From assembly GCA_001931905.2 (NCBI GenBank), contig MSJI02000813.1, forward strand, positions 1-64,000: a stretch of 64,000 nucleotides of DNA, written 5' to 3'. Made by a program: the position numbers and the translations under genes. The stretch comes from Cladosporium sp. IMV 00045 (Eukaryota > Ascomycota > Dothideomycetes > Cladosporiales > Cladosporiaceae). The notes beneath the pieces were generated by a model. The model searched no databases and was not told where the DNA came from. It saw only the letters and a list, made by a program, of their open reading frames with translations. Shown here one piece after another: positions 10,691-21,332 of this stretch (its first letter is position 1; every line of letters begins with the position of its first letter).

Positions 10691-11506
10691 ACTGTACAGG
10701 AAAAGCTATTGGAACCTTTGGGAAATGTAGCATAGTACATCGCATGCATACGGAAGGCGTTTGGCGAATTTGGTGGGACCAAATTGAAGATCCCTTGGGA
10801 ATAGTAAAGATACCAGAGAAAATATGCAAGAGATTCTGGATATGCTCCAGACATGTACATCACTTGAGCAGAGAAATAGAACCATCTTCGCTCCTGCAAA
10901 AAAATCACGTGATCTTCAATTCGCAGATGGACGAGAGGCGCGACATGTGTGATCCTCGAATAGGAGGACCGGAACTAGCGCGAACAATAGTAAAATATGA
11001 TCCGAAATACTACTGCCGCGCAGAAGACTGGCTAGGGGTGCTACTTGCAAGCATAGCCCAACTTCGTCACAACCTGAAACCGAAGTCTTTCTTCGAAGCG
11101 ACTCTGACAAGCAGTCGTTGAGGGGAGTCTTCCAACATTGTGGCATAACCGACTGGACAGCAGTATGCCAAACTTCCACTTCGCTCGAGCAAGTCGCTGT
11201 GGCGTCAAGGGCGTTTATCAAAGGGACGGCGACAGCCAGTCATTTGGTCTCTAAATAGCTACATGTCACGTGATTTATGTACCGGCAAAGCGGCAGAACG
11301 AACCCTCCGTGCTCCGCCACGACATCATCCCTCTTCCAGGCTGCAACATCCTTCATCGCTGACCTCCCAGTGAATACAACAACCACTCCCTTCCCTTTCT
11401 CTCGACCACATATCTTACACTTTCTCCTTTGTGATCATCATTTCTTGAACCCTCAACCTTTTACTGCTCTTTGAAACTCAAAAAGTACCTTACTCAAATC
11501 GCCACC
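10691..11506. promoter_or_regulatory. Upstream region of the membrane protein gene with two TCACGTGA boxes
   Basis: This 0.8-kb region between COA3 and the membrane protein gene contains two copies of the palindrome TCACGTGA, at 10905-10912 and 11266-11273. The core CACGTG is a bHLH-factor site (Cbf1/USF type). The last 150 bp before the ATG are C/T-rich. No gene is supported. Confidence 0.4.
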
Positions 11507-12718
11507 ATGTCCGTTCACGGGCAAATGATCGGACACCTCGTCCGTCGCGGTATCTCCACCGCGCAGACACAGCTCTCTGAAGTAGGCCCAGACGTCTCTG
11601 AGAACACTGGCTCGCCAGTCATGGAAATCGACCCGCGGGACTACTGGCCCGTGGCTCTCGTGGTCGTGATTGCGATGATCGGTATCGCATCGGTATGTAC
11701 ACTGCGTCTATGAGGATGATAGCAAAGGCGAGCCGCGTGCTAACCAGCCACATAGGTCCGCTACACCGTGGGCGAAGTCATCGCTTCCCTCGCGATGATC
11801 GAGTCGCCTTCTTCGACCGCCATTATTGAGTCGGCGCCGCCAAAGTACGCTGACGAGCCCGACGCGCCACTGGATGAGAAGAAAGAGCCCATGATGCCCG
11901 CAGAGGCCGCGGCCGACCAGGACATTGAGATCACTGTCATCAACCACAAGCCTGTCACTGCCAGCATCTCCGCCTCGATCCGTCACCTACACAGTGTTGG
12001 CGGTTTCTTCGCCCGCTGGAGGGGCGCGGGTGTCGGTATGGTCTACCACGCGCTCCACGCTCTCCTGACCAACTTCCTTGCTGGCTTGATCGGCTTTGGA
12101 ATCGCTGGCCACGCTATCATGCACATTCTTACTTCAGTCGGTCTCGCCAGGGTACACATGGCCTGGACTCACACCATGATCGCCGCTCCCACCACCAAGT
12201 CCTGGTTCCGCCGCGTGATTCCCCGCAAGGACTGCAAGGTCATTCTCCTCCCGACGCTTGCATTCGCCGTTGCCCAGCAGGTCACTGTCATCATGCCGAT
12301 TGCCGTCGCATTCGCTCTGGGCCTCCCCCAGCAGATGCACAACCAGGAGTTCGACTTCATGAAGCGTGACATCTCCGGCGCCGAGGCCGCTTACTACGCA
12401 TTCGCTCTCCTTTCTATCCCTCTGACAGCCATCTTCGTCGCGCTCGCCATCCTCCTCCCTGCGTCCGTCACCTTGACCCGCGTTGAAGCCGCTCTCCTCC
12501 CCGAGGACCAGGAGACCATCGTCCCCTTCGACCGCAGCGTTGTCTTCGGCGAGTTTGACGTCCAGACCCGCAAAGGCCGCCGCTCCATCTTCGTCGAGGC
12601 CTGGAAGTCTTTCGAGCCCGCCGCCAGGCTCAGGCTCGTCAAGCTCTATGCCAAGATGTTCTCTATGCAGATCTGCATTGGCTTGGTTGCGTTCGTATCT
12701 TTGGTGTTCCTGTTTTAA
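11507..12718 (+). CDS. Multipass membrane protein, fungal-specific, function unknown
   Basis: Exons are 11507-11692 and 11756-12718 with a 63-nt GT-AG intron, giving 382 aa. The start ATG sits in a strong GCCACC context. Five hydrophobic segments are visible: near YWPVALVVVIAMIGIAS (spanning the splice), LLTNFLAGLIGFGIAGHAIM, VILLPTLAFAVAQQVTVIM, AFALLSIPLTAIFVALAILL and a C-terminal ICIGLVAFVSLVFLF. An acidic, Pro-rich loop follows the first segment. A later soluble loop contains FDRSVVFGEFDVQTRKGRRS. I recall similar fungal proteins carrying misleading 'ubiquitin carrier' names, but nothing here resembles a ubiquitin enzyme. The localisation is inferred to be a cellular membrane; the substrate or role cannot be read from the sequence. 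Confidence 0.8.
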
Positions 12719-13221
12719 AGAGTGAATCTGCAAGACATCATCAAATACCCAACTCGACCACCGGCATTACGTATAAATGTCTAGTCCTATGTATCAAAAT
12801 TGTTTTTCTTTAGACTTGAAATGCTTGTTGAAATACCGAATATCGTGCATTTTGTGACGTCTACATCCATCCGTGTCACCTTCAAATTGGAATATAGCAG
12901 ATTCTTCAGAAACAACCCCTGTCATACGATACTATCGTGCAACATAGTTGCCGGCTCACCATTATCGAAATGAAAGTGAAAGAATGACCCCACGCGTGGC
13001 GCCAGCGGAAGCGCGACTTGAACCTCGACTCGCGCTTTCGCCAACCCCCAATGTTTACTAGAGATCGTCAATAAACTTCAACAACTGATCAGACAAAATC
13101 TCTTTTGTACTGGCACATCGATCAAGGCACTTCCTGGACTGGTTCGGCACTTGCTCAAATTCTGGACTACGATGTGCAATTAGTCCGTCACACAAATCGT
13201 TGCACAATTGTGCACCCAAGC
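12719..13221. other. Intergenic between membrane protein and ORC4
   Basis: This half-kilobase gap holds the 3' flank of the membrane protein gene and the ORC4 promoter. The ORC4 frame is open upstream to 13105, but the residues before MESPRES do not look conserved. No RNA gene was convincing. Confidence 0.35.
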
Positions 13222-15672
13222 ATGGAATCTCCCAGAGAGTCGAAACGGAGAAGACTGGACACGCCCAGCAAACAATCGTCCACAACAAAAGCATCGCCTG
13301 CGTCTCGCAACAAACCCACTCCTCGAACCGCCCTCACTGGTACACCAGCAAGTCGCGCAAAGCAAGCTCGCGCCGGCCTCTCTCCCTACTCCCAGAGCAA
13401 GGAGAATGCGCAACCACCCAATGACGACGCTTCCGACACAACCAGCGGCGCACCGCAAACAGCGCTCGAGAAATTAAGAGCGAAGAAACAAGCGCAGAGC
13501 AATGGCGAGAACGATGGACAAAATGCGCAGGTCGAAAAAGAGCCCGAAACCCCCTCCAAAGCGAAGAGCATGGCCGGCTTCTTCAAGAAATTCGCCGACC
13601 CTTATCTCGTGTCGCTGAGAGCCAATGGAAGGGACAGGGAGAGCAGTGAGGAAGCCACGAGCGGCGCCGACGCTGTTGAGGACCTGTCGGACGGTGACTC
13701 GGCGGCAACATCGGTGCGCGCGAGTGGACGCAAGAAGCAGCTCTCGACGAAATTAAGGGAGCAGGCGGAGGCAGGCAAGCCCAAACCGAGGACGTCCACG
13801 ACGAAGAAAACGTTCGAAGATGAGATTAGAGAGTTGGAAGCTGCTGCGCGGGTGCAGGCTGGGGCTGAAGAGGCGGACAACGAAACGCCGGTGAAACAAG
13901 CTGGGGGGAGAAGAGCTGGTTCTAGAGTACAGACTCCGAAGGAGAAGGCTGGCGGAACGACGAGTGGGGCGACGTCGGAGAAGAAGACACCCGCAGAGAG
14001 GAGAACACCGGCTTCGAGGAAAACAACGATCGACAAGAGAGCGCCTACGGAGGGCAAAACACTTGGGACAGGGACACCGGCAGAAAAGAAACCAAGGGGA
14101 AGACCTCGCAAGAACGTCCAGCCAGAGCCAGAGGAGAAGGCCATTGTTGCAGAACCCGTGCCCGAAATACTTGTGGATGGCGATGCAATGGAGATTGACA
14201 ATTCTGAGGACGACAGGGATGAACTGGCTATCGAAACTACTCTTCCACGATCTGTTGCTACGCCTCAGAAGACAGCTCCCATGAGCATCAAAAAGCCTGC
14301 TATGGATTTGACGAAGCTCCCTCATATCGAAATAACACAACTTGAGTTTCTCCAACGAGTGACCCTGGAGAAGATCCACGGAAAGCGACCTATACCCTTG
14401 ACAAATCTGGGCGACGAGTACTCGAAAGTCAACACCGTAATCGGCCAAACCATCACTGTCGGCGAGAGCAACAGCATGCTTCTTATTGGCGCCAGAGGAA
14501 GCGGAAAGACTGCACTTGTCAATAACATTCTACGCGAGCAAGCCGATGAACGCCCTGACGATTTCCATGTCGTCCGATTGAATGGGTTCGTACACACAGA
14601 CGACAAAATCGCTTTGCGGGAAATTTGGCGTCAGCTGGGCCGCGAGATGGAGCTGGACGAAGAGGAAAATACGACTCGCAACTATGCAGACACCCTTGCG
14701 TCGTTGCTTGCACTTCTTTCGCACCCAATTGAGCTCGGTCAAGAACAGGCGCCTGGGCAAACCAACAAGAGCGTGATATTCATCTTGGATGAATTTGACC
14801 TCTTCGCATCACATCCCAGGCAAACGCTTCTTTACAATCTCTTTGACATTGCACAAAGTCGGAAGGCCCCGATTGCGGTCCTCGGTCTTACTACTAGGAT
14901 TGATGTTGCAGAGTCACTGGAAAAGCGCGTCAAGAGTCGATTCAGCCACCGCTACGTGCACCTGAGTTCATCGAAAAGCTTCCCGGCATTCGTGGAAGTC
15001 TGCAAAGCCGCGCTGGCTGCTCAAGAGACCTCGCTCAGCAATGAGGAAAGAGCTGAGTTCGTGGCCAGCGGCGAGAAATACACGATGCTCGACACTTGGA
15101 ACGCAGCGATCGACAGTCTTCTCTCCTCGGATAAAGTGGAACCGTTGCTTCGGCGGATATACTACACCACCAAATCAGTACCTGACTTCCTCGCCGCCTT
15201 TCTGATTCCCCTCACGACACTCCCACCGTCTAGCTCAGATCACGCGAGCATCCAGAACCATCTCATCATCAACCTGGGCTTACGATTTTCCTCCCCCGAC
15301 TCAAAGATGACCATCCTCGCCACCCTCTCTACCCTGCAGCTGGCTCTTCTCATCTGCGCAGCGAGACAGACCGCCATTCACGCCACGGACACCGTCAGCT
15401 TCAACCTCGCCTATGAGGAATACAAAGTCCTCGCGTCCAAGGCCAAAATCCAGGCTGCTGCTTCGGGCGCTATGGGCTCAGCATCACGGATGTGGAGTAA
15501 GGAGGTCGCCAAGGATGCTTGGATGAGTCTCATCGATGTGGGGCTTGTGATGGAAGATGGATATTCGGGTAGAGGTGGTGGAGCTGCTGGGAGAGTGGAT
15601 GTGAGTCTAGAGGAGATTGGAGAGTCGGGTATTGATCTTGGGTCGTGGGGACGTTGGTGTAAGGAGATTTAG
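13222..15672 (+). CDS. ORC4: Origin recognition complex subunit 4 (ORC4)
   Basis: Single exon, 816 aa. The C-terminal half is an AAA+ ATPase: HIEITQLEFLQRVTLEKIHG, Walker A GARGSGKT at about residues 424-431, Walker B FILDEFDLF at about 519-527, and the sensor-type LGLTTRIDVAESLEKRVKSRF, followed by a winged-helix region. This is the ORC4 pattern. ORC4 is part of the six-subunit complex that marks replication origins and loads MCM. The N-terminal ~350 residues are basic, low-complexity and full of Lys, Thr and Pro, with one AT-hook-like core (PRGRPRKN) near residue 292. Fission yeast Orc4 uses N-terminal AT-hooks to bind DNA. The start MESPRESKRRRL was chosen because it gives a basic, NLS-like N-terminus; an upstream in-frame ATG at 13105 is less likely. 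Confidence 0.92.
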   Translation: MESPRESKRRRLDTPSKQSSTTKASPASRNKPTPRTALTGTPASRAKQARAGLSPYSQSKENAQPPNDDASDTTSGAPQTALEKLRAKKQAQSNGENDGQNAQVEKEPETPSKAKSMAGFFKKFADPYLVSLRANGRDRESSEEATSGADAVEDLSDGDSAATSVRASGRKKQLSTKLREQAEAGKPKPRTSTTKKTFEDEIRELEAAARVQAGAEEADNETPVKQAGGRRAGSRVQTPKEKAGGTTSGATSEKKTPAERRTPASRKTTIDKRAPTEGKTLGTGTPAEKKPRGRPRKNVQPEPEEKAIVAEPVPEILVDGDAMEIDNSEDDRDELAIETTLPRSVATPQKTAPMSIKKPAMDLTKLPHIEITQLEFLQRVTLEKIHGKRPIPLTNLGDEYSKVNTVIGQTITVGESNSMLLIGARGSGKTALVNNILREQADERPDDFHVVRLNGFVHTDDKIALREIWRQLGREMELDEEENTTRNYADTLASLLALLSHPIELGQEQAPGQTNKSVIFILDEFDLFASHPRQTLLYNLFDIAQSRKAPIAVLGLTTRIDVAESLEKRVKSRFSHRYVHLSSSKSFPAFVEVCKAALAAQETSLSNEERAEFVASGEKYTMLDTWNAAIDSLLSSDKVEPLLRRIYYTTKSVPDFLAAFLIPLTTLPPSSSDHASIQNHLIINLGLRFSSPDSKMTILATLSTLQLALLICAARQTAIHATDTVSFNLAYEEYKVLASKAKIQAAASGAMGSASRMWSKEVAKDAWMSLIDVGLVMEDGYSGRGGGAAGRVDVSLEEIGESGIDLGSWGRWCKEI

Positions 15673-15767
15673 AGTGGTGGTATTCACAAGGAAGTGGTGA
15701 GTTGTACTGCTATCTAGATGCAAATGATAAGAAGTACAGTACGAAGGATATTTCGATCCGGTCTCAG

Positions 15768-17849
15768 CTAAGTTTGGCCGGTGATATCAAGGCTCAAAAC
15801 TTCACCACTGACACCATTCTGGCCGCGAGCGATTATGAGAACGTTGACTTTGCCGACGTGAACACTGTAGCCGCCATATAACGGCTTTGCCGGAATGTAA
15901 GGCTCGACGTCAGTCATGACCGACCACGCATCGCCATCTCTGGTGACTTCCGCAGGTTTGCAGTCAACGAAAGCTTCAACTTCAGCAACACCGGCACCGT
16001 CCGAATCTCTCGCACTACCAGACAAGCGTAGAGTCTGGCCGTCGACTTGCGATTCCTTGACGTGGATCGTGGGAGGAGAGTGATTCATGTTTCTCCCAGC
16101 AATATTCCCCCGCGGTAGAAGACTATCCGACGGCAGCTCAGGAGTAACGGGCGGCTTCTGCCTCTTCTGAGTCGCCTGCTCAAAAGCCCTAGCAAACTGA
16201 AGCAGCTCGCAATCCTGGCCATGCTTGCCAACGAAAGTGAGGTTGCACGGCATCTTCTTCTCCGCCATCATGCCCATCGTAGTGCTGACGGTCGGAACGC
16301 CCATGTGCCGCAAAGCCCTGTTACCGTTCGAATACTTCACGCCGTTCTGAAGCGCATGCTTCGCACTCTCATCGTTACTCTCCAAATCCGCCTTGCCAGC
16401 ATCACCTTGCGCTGGGAAAATCACAGCATCCACTCCGAGTCGCACCATCCAGTCTTCCATATCGCGTTTGCGCTGAGCTTCCAGCGCGGGCAACGCTTCG
16501 GCAATCCCGTCAATGTCCCAGATCGATTTGCCGTTGCGGTTGCGAGCCAGCTCGACCAGACCGGGGTAGTTCATGAAATTCTTCTGCTCCATGTAGCGAT
16601 CGGGGATGTACTCTGCTTGTCTGGGGAACATTTTGCTGCCGTCGGCGGAGGCCAGGTTGGGGTAGTTGGGGTCGCCGTTTTCTCGCAGGAAGTCGTCCCA
16701 GAGGTATGCGACCAGCTCGCCGCGCTCTTTGCCGTTCCAGTCTTCTTTGAATCCTGCTACGTTGTTTACGTGTCCGGACACGGAGTCGTCTTCGTAGTTT
16801 GATACGAGTGGGAAGTCTGTTTCGATTACTGTGGCTCCGAGGCTCTCGAGGACTCTGCGGGCTTCTTTCCAGAGCGCGATGACTTCGTTGGAGACAAAGG
16901 CGGATTTTGCTTTGGGGTCGTCGCCGCCGATGAACATCTTTGGGACTGCCAGTCGTTTGCCGTGGAGAGAGTTGCCAGAGGCTGGGACAAGATCGAGGAA
17001 AGAACCTGGCAATTCAACATGCTCGACTGGGACATACGTCTGTTTAGCCCAGAAGTTCTCATGGCGTCGTGGATCTTCGACCGCAAGCACGTTCAAGATC
17101 TGAAGCATATCCTCGACCGTCCTAGTATGCGGCACTAAAACATCGCACGTCGGATACAAAGGCCAAACGCCTCTAGGAGAAATCACATCTCGGGAGCCCG
17201 TGAACGCCACCAGAGCATTATTCGAAGCAGGCGAACGCCCAGAGCTCACAGTCTCAGATCCAAGCCCAAAAGCAGCAAAGCTAGCAGCAGTTGAAGTGGC
17301 CGACCCATTAGAAGAGCCACTGGAAAAGGCAGCAGTAAGATACTCCAAATTGTACGGACTCTCTGCGCGCCCGTACAATCCGCGATGCATCCCCGAAGCC
17401 ATCATAGGGGGCGTGTTAGTGGTGCCTATGCACACCGCCCCAGCTTGTCGTAGTTGCTCTGCGACGAACGAATCTTCTCTCGCGATCAGACTGGCGAACG
17501 CCGGGGAGCCGGAGGAGCATGTCATGCCTTTGTACTTCATGCTGTCTTTGAGGGTATACGGAATGCCGTCGAGGGGCCCTCTGAGGGTGCCATTGGCACG
17601 TCTCTGATCTGAGGATGCGGCTTCTTTGAAGACGTCAGGGTTGAGTTTGACGATCGAGTTCAAACATGGTCCTCGGTAGTCGTAGGTATGGATTCGTAGC
17701 AGGTATTTAGCGACGAGCTCGACGCTGATGATGGAACCGGTCGACAGGGCTGCTTGAAGGTCGGATATGGAGGCTTCGACGATTGTCTAGATAACTCAGT
17801 CATGACATGGTCATGCCTCAATCATGCCAATCAAACTTACTTCGGACAT
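15768..17849 (-). CDS. Amidase-signature family hydrolase
   Basis: Exons are 17841-17849 (only MSE) and 15768-17786, separated by a 54-nt intron starting GTAAGT; 675 aa. The N-terminal part has the amidase-signature pattern: Lys in TLKDSMKYKG (near residue 80), the Ser/Gly stretch FSSGSSNGSATSTAAS (near 160), then GLGSETVSSGRSPASNNALV and FTGSRDVISPRGVWPLYPTC. These correspond to the Lys-Ser-Ser catalytic core. The C-terminal ~110 residues beyond the amidase fold resemble a small beta-rich module (LRLSGSARDSDGAGVAEVEA). No signal peptide is visible, so it is probably intracellular. The family hydrolyses amides; the substrate cannot be inferred. The gene is convergent with ORC4, with only 95 bp between stops. 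Confidence 0.85.
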
Positions 17850-18401
17850 TGTTGCGGTCGATGCTGTACTTTCAGGGAAATTGGGTTGGCAATTGAGCAA
17901 GAAGTATAGTTCGCGATTGCAAGAAGATGATTCAGAAGCGAAAGAGCTCGCAAATAGCGAGTTCTTCCAGTTTATCCCTCAATGAGTATGCAGGTCTCTG
18001 TTATTGTAATGGCGGTCTCCCAAAGATAAGACTCTCAACGCTTGATTTTCTAATCAAGATAACTTCACACATCAAGCTGAAAGAAAGTCATGGACAGTCA
18101 GAACCGTAAAGATCAATCAGATAATACCGATTGCGGCCGCCCTTGATTGCCGCGGATGCGATAAGAGGAGGTCGTCGGCCAAGTCGGCCCACGTTGGCCG
18201 CGCACCAAATGCTGTTGGTATCCCCACTTCTTCTCTCCATGTCGCCACCCAATTCGGCAGGAGATCGTTTGTAGAAAGGCGTATCTTGTGATCGGACGCC
18301 GCCCTCCGACTACATGTGAACTTTGGATATATATCAACGAAGAAACATAACCCACTTGCCATTACTGTCGATACCCCACATCAGCATCAACAATAGTCAA
18401 T
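17850..18401. promoter_or_regulatory. Divergent promoter region, amidase / class II aldolase
   Basis: This 550-bp region separates two divergent genes. A TATA-like run ATATATAT at 18327-18334 lies about 68 bp before the aldolase ATG and is a plausible core promoter element. The rest is unremarkable. Confidence 0.4.
18327..18334 (+). promoter_or_regulatory. TATA-like element of the class II aldolase gene
   Basis: ATATATAT lies 68 bp before the ATG at 18402, a plausible distance for a fungal core promoter. The assignment rests on sequence and position only. Confidence 0.35.
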
Positions 18402-19402
18402 ATGGCGCCTTCTGCAATTATCAGCGAGACAGCCCACGGCCAAGTCCCCATTATCAGCAAGACAAACACTCAGGAAAAAAACCAAGAAGTCACCAGCACC
18501 GCCCAAAAGCACAACACGACCAAATCCGCCCTCGAACTCATCTCTCAAGGCCAATCCCTCCCCGGCATCCCAACCTTCCCCTCCTACGCCGCTCACCGCC
18601 AATGGATGCTGTCGAAAATGGCTCTCGCCTTCCGCGTCTTCGCGCGCAAAGGCTACACCGAAGGCATGTCAGGTCACATTTCCGTGCGCGACCCGGAAAA
18701 CCTTCACACGTTCTGGACGAACCCTCTCAGCAAGCACTTTGGCCTGCTGAAAGCTAGCGATATGATTCTCGTCGACTACGATGGCAAGGCGATCGGTGGC
18801 AATATGAGTCTGCCCGCGAACGCGGCGGGTTTTCTGATTCATAGTGCGGTGCACAAGGCCCGACCGGATGTTACTGCTGCGTGTCATACGCACAGTCCGT
18901 ACGGGAAGGCGTGGAGTTCTTTTGCTCGTCCGTTGGAGATGCTGAATCAGGATGTGACTTACTTCTATGGTGAGGCGCAGGCTGTCTACAAGGTATGTAT
19001 CTTTACACGATTCTCATTGGCTGCTGTCGTCGTAATATGTAGAGATCTAACCCACATCACCAGGATTTCAACGGCGTAGTCTTCACAGAAGAAGAAGGCG
19101 AGCGACTAGCGGCAGCGCTCGGGCCCAAGGGCAAGGGCATGATCCTGCGCAATCATGGCCTGCTCACAGTCGGCGGGACGGTGGACGAAGCGTGCTACCT
19201 TTACACCCTGATGGAGCGGAGCTGTCAAGTCCAGCTGCTCGCCGAGTCGGCCGCCGCCAATGGAATCCCCAAGGTGTACGTGCCGGACGAGGCGGCCAAG
19301 TTCACGTTCGAGTCGGCCAGTGACCCCGAGGCGTTGTACTGGGAGGCTCAGCCTGATATGGACTGGGAGGCTGAGATGTGTGGTGGGAGGCATGAGCAGT
19401 AG
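18402..19402 (+). CDS. Class II aldolase/adducin domain protein
   Basis: Exons are 18402-18992 and 19064-19402 with a 71-nt intron; 309 aa. The domain runs from about residue 60 to 280. Visible family features are RKGYTEGMSGHISVRDP, the zinc-ligand segment CHTHSPYGKAWS (His at about 161 and 163), and ILRNHGLLTVGGTVDEA (His near 227). The tail DWEAEMCGG is typical of fungal members. Bacterial relatives are fuculose- and ribulose-phosphate aldolases or epimerases; fungal members usually have no proven substrate. It is predicted to be cytosolic. The first ~50 residues are a low-complexity extension. A TATA-like element lies 68 bp upstream. Confidence 0.88.
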
Positions 19403-19907
19403 ACTTTATGGCAATTTTCTTGTCTGATGAAAGTTTCTCTTTTCGTCACACGTCTATGAGAAAAACGATAAAGACACAGAATGGAAACAAACGGAAGAGT
19501 CGTAAATGTTCTCGACAGAGCTCTGTACAAGAAAAAGGATATGCATCTTTGCGATGATGTGATAAAAAAGTTTTGGTCGTGATGGGAAAACGCGACCTCG
19601 CCCAGGCGTCATGAGAAACAGCGCTCGATCTATCAAAGATCCCTGTGGTATATCCGAATTGTATCCCCCGAGGTCCTACCTCCCAACGTAACAAGTCGTC
19701 AAAACCGTTCCCTCCAAAAAGAAGAAGAAAAAAAGAAACGGGCCAAAGCACAATGTGCAAGCTCGCTGAGCTTGGTGACACAATGTGCCATGGATGAGAA
19801 GTAGATAAAGTGGTGCCGACCGTCTCGCGCTCGACAAAGTGAAATGAGTGGTATGATGTGGCGATTTGGGGCAGTATTTCCTGAATCTTCCTCCGTCTTT
19901 CAATGGC
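19403..19907. other. Convergent 3' intergenic region
   Basis: This is the space between the ends of the class II aldolase (+) and the GH71 gene (-). It contains a purine-rich run near 19718-19740. Open frames here are short and unconvincing. Confidence 0.35.
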
Positions 19908-21332
19908 CTATGAGTGACCGCGGTTCTCGCTTCCCTGGCCGACAACGCCGACGATAGGGTTGAAGTTCTTGGTCGAGCACCAGGAAGTGACGGGTTTGGC
20001 GCCTTGACCGTAGTAAGCGGTCTTGTCGCCATGCATGATAGCGACCTCAGGCCTGACGCCGCTGCTGCCACCGAGGTCTTTAGGGAAGGGTACTGAGCCG
20101 GTGGCGGGACCGGATCCGTCGACCTCGAAGTCGTAGTAAGTGTTGTCACCGAGAGACAGAGAGATTGTGGCCTGGTCCTTGGTGACGGCCCAGGCGAAGA
20201 CGGCGTCCTCGACCTTGTCGGAGTTGCGGATGCTGCTGGAGCCCTGGTCGCACTGCGCGTCCTTGGCGTGCACGCGGTACCAGTAGACGACCTGGTCCTG
20301 GGTGACCTCGGGCTGCTTGCCCTGCTTCCACCAGTCGATGTAGTACTTGGTGATGATGCGCCACGGGGAGTGGTTCTGGCCCTTAACGTAGCGCGCCATA
20401 AGGTTCATGTCGGCGTAGTCGGAAGAGGAGGTGGAGTTGCCGGGGAGGTCGCGGAGGTAGTGAGACTCGCACCAGTCGTTCCAGGTCAGGAGCTCGATGA
20501 TGTCGGGCTGCACCTCCTGCTTGGCGATAGACTCAAGGCGGTCAACCAAGAGCCAGTCGGCGGGTTGAACCCAAGCGTCCATGTTGTTGCCGTTGTCGAG
20601 GTCCTTGAATTGCCACGGAGAGACGGCCATAATGTAGGGACCAGACTTGCCGGACTTCTTCAGGGCGCTCATGAAAGCCTCGTCGGCTGTGACGGTATTG
20701 TTCTCATCGCTGTGCATAGGCCACGCCTGCCAGTTGAAAAAGCCGTCCATGGTGAGGAAGTCGCCCAGCATCTGGAAAGCAGTGCCGACGGGGTCTTTCT
20801 GGGCCTTTTCAGAGTACTCGTTGAGCGCGGGGGTGAAAGAGATCGAGTTACCAGAGAACTTCATCTTGGCCTTGAGGTCAGCGAAGAAGAGGTTGCCGTA
20901 CTGCTTGACACGCTCGCCACCAAAGGTGGTGACGAGAATGTTGCTGTTCCAGCGATATGTGGCCTTGCTGCCAGCGTGCTTCTGGATGGCATCAGCCATG
21001 TAGGTGGTGTTCCAGTAGCCGCCGTCCTGGCAGTCGCTCCAGGACATGTCGAAAGAGTGAACGATCTTGAAGTCGACCTCCTCGGCGGCCTTGTAAGCAT
21101 CGTCAATGCGGTCCAGCTGCCAACCAAGACCGCTCTGGCAGTCTGGGGGCATCCAATTCATCGCGAAGGCATCGACTCCGATGGACTTGGCAGAGAGCAT
21201 ATCATCCTTCCATTGCTGGTGGTCGTAAGCGTAGGAGTTTTGAACCATGAAGTGGGCAAAGACATCGGCAGCGGCGACGGCGCGAAGAGAGATGGCCGCG
21301 AGGGCGGTGATAACCAGCGAAGAGCGGAACAT
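19908..21332 (-). CDS. GH71 endo-1,3-alpha-glucanase (mutanase-type), secreted
   Basis: Single exon, 474 aa, with a clear signal peptide (about residues 1-21, ending RAVAA before ADVFAHFMVQN). The body matches glycoside hydrolase family 71: AHFMVQNSYAYDHQQWKDDM, IGVDAFAMNWM, FKIVHSFDMSW, LVTTFGGE, DGFFNWQAWP, and the LLTWNDWCESHYL motif. Family 71 enzymes cut alpha-1,3-glucan of fungal cell walls or of dextran-type glucans. The likely role is remodelling of the organism's own wall, for example at septation or cell separation, or attack on other fungi. It lacks the C-terminal carbohydrate-binding module of some mutanases but ends with a beta-rich region. Confidence 0.92.
   Translation of the reverse strand: MFRSSLVITALAAISLRAVAAADVFAHFMVQNSYAYDHQQWKDDMLSAKSIGVDAFAMNWMPPDCQSGLGWQLDRIDDAYKAAEEVDFKIVHSFDMSWSDCQDGGYWNTTYMADAIQKHAGSKATYRWNSNILVTTFGGERVKQYGNLFFADLKAKMKFSGNSISFTPALNEYSEKAQKDPVGTAFQMLGDFLTMDGFFNWQAWPMHSDENNTVTADEAFMSALKKSGKSGPYIMAVSPWQFKDLDNGNNMDAWVQPADWLLVDRLESIAKQEVQPDIIELLTWNDWCESHYLRDLPGNSTSSSDYADMNLMARYVKGQNHSPWRIITKYYIDWWKQGKQPEVTQDQVVYWYRVHAKDAQCDQGSSSIRNSDKVEDAVFAWAVTKDQATISLSLGDNTYYDFEVDGSGPATGSVPFPKDLGGSSGVRPEVAIMHGDKTAYYGQGAKPVTSWCSTKNFNPIVGVVGQGSENRGHS

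Noticed and set aside
13007..13035. tRNA B-box-like sequence (GGTTCAAGTC on the minus strand)
   Set aside because: The nearest A-box-like text is far too close, and no cloverleaf could be drawn.
13105..13221. Upstream in-frame extension of ORC4
   Set aside because: The 39 extra residues are not conserved-looking. MESPRESKRRRL is a more typical start.
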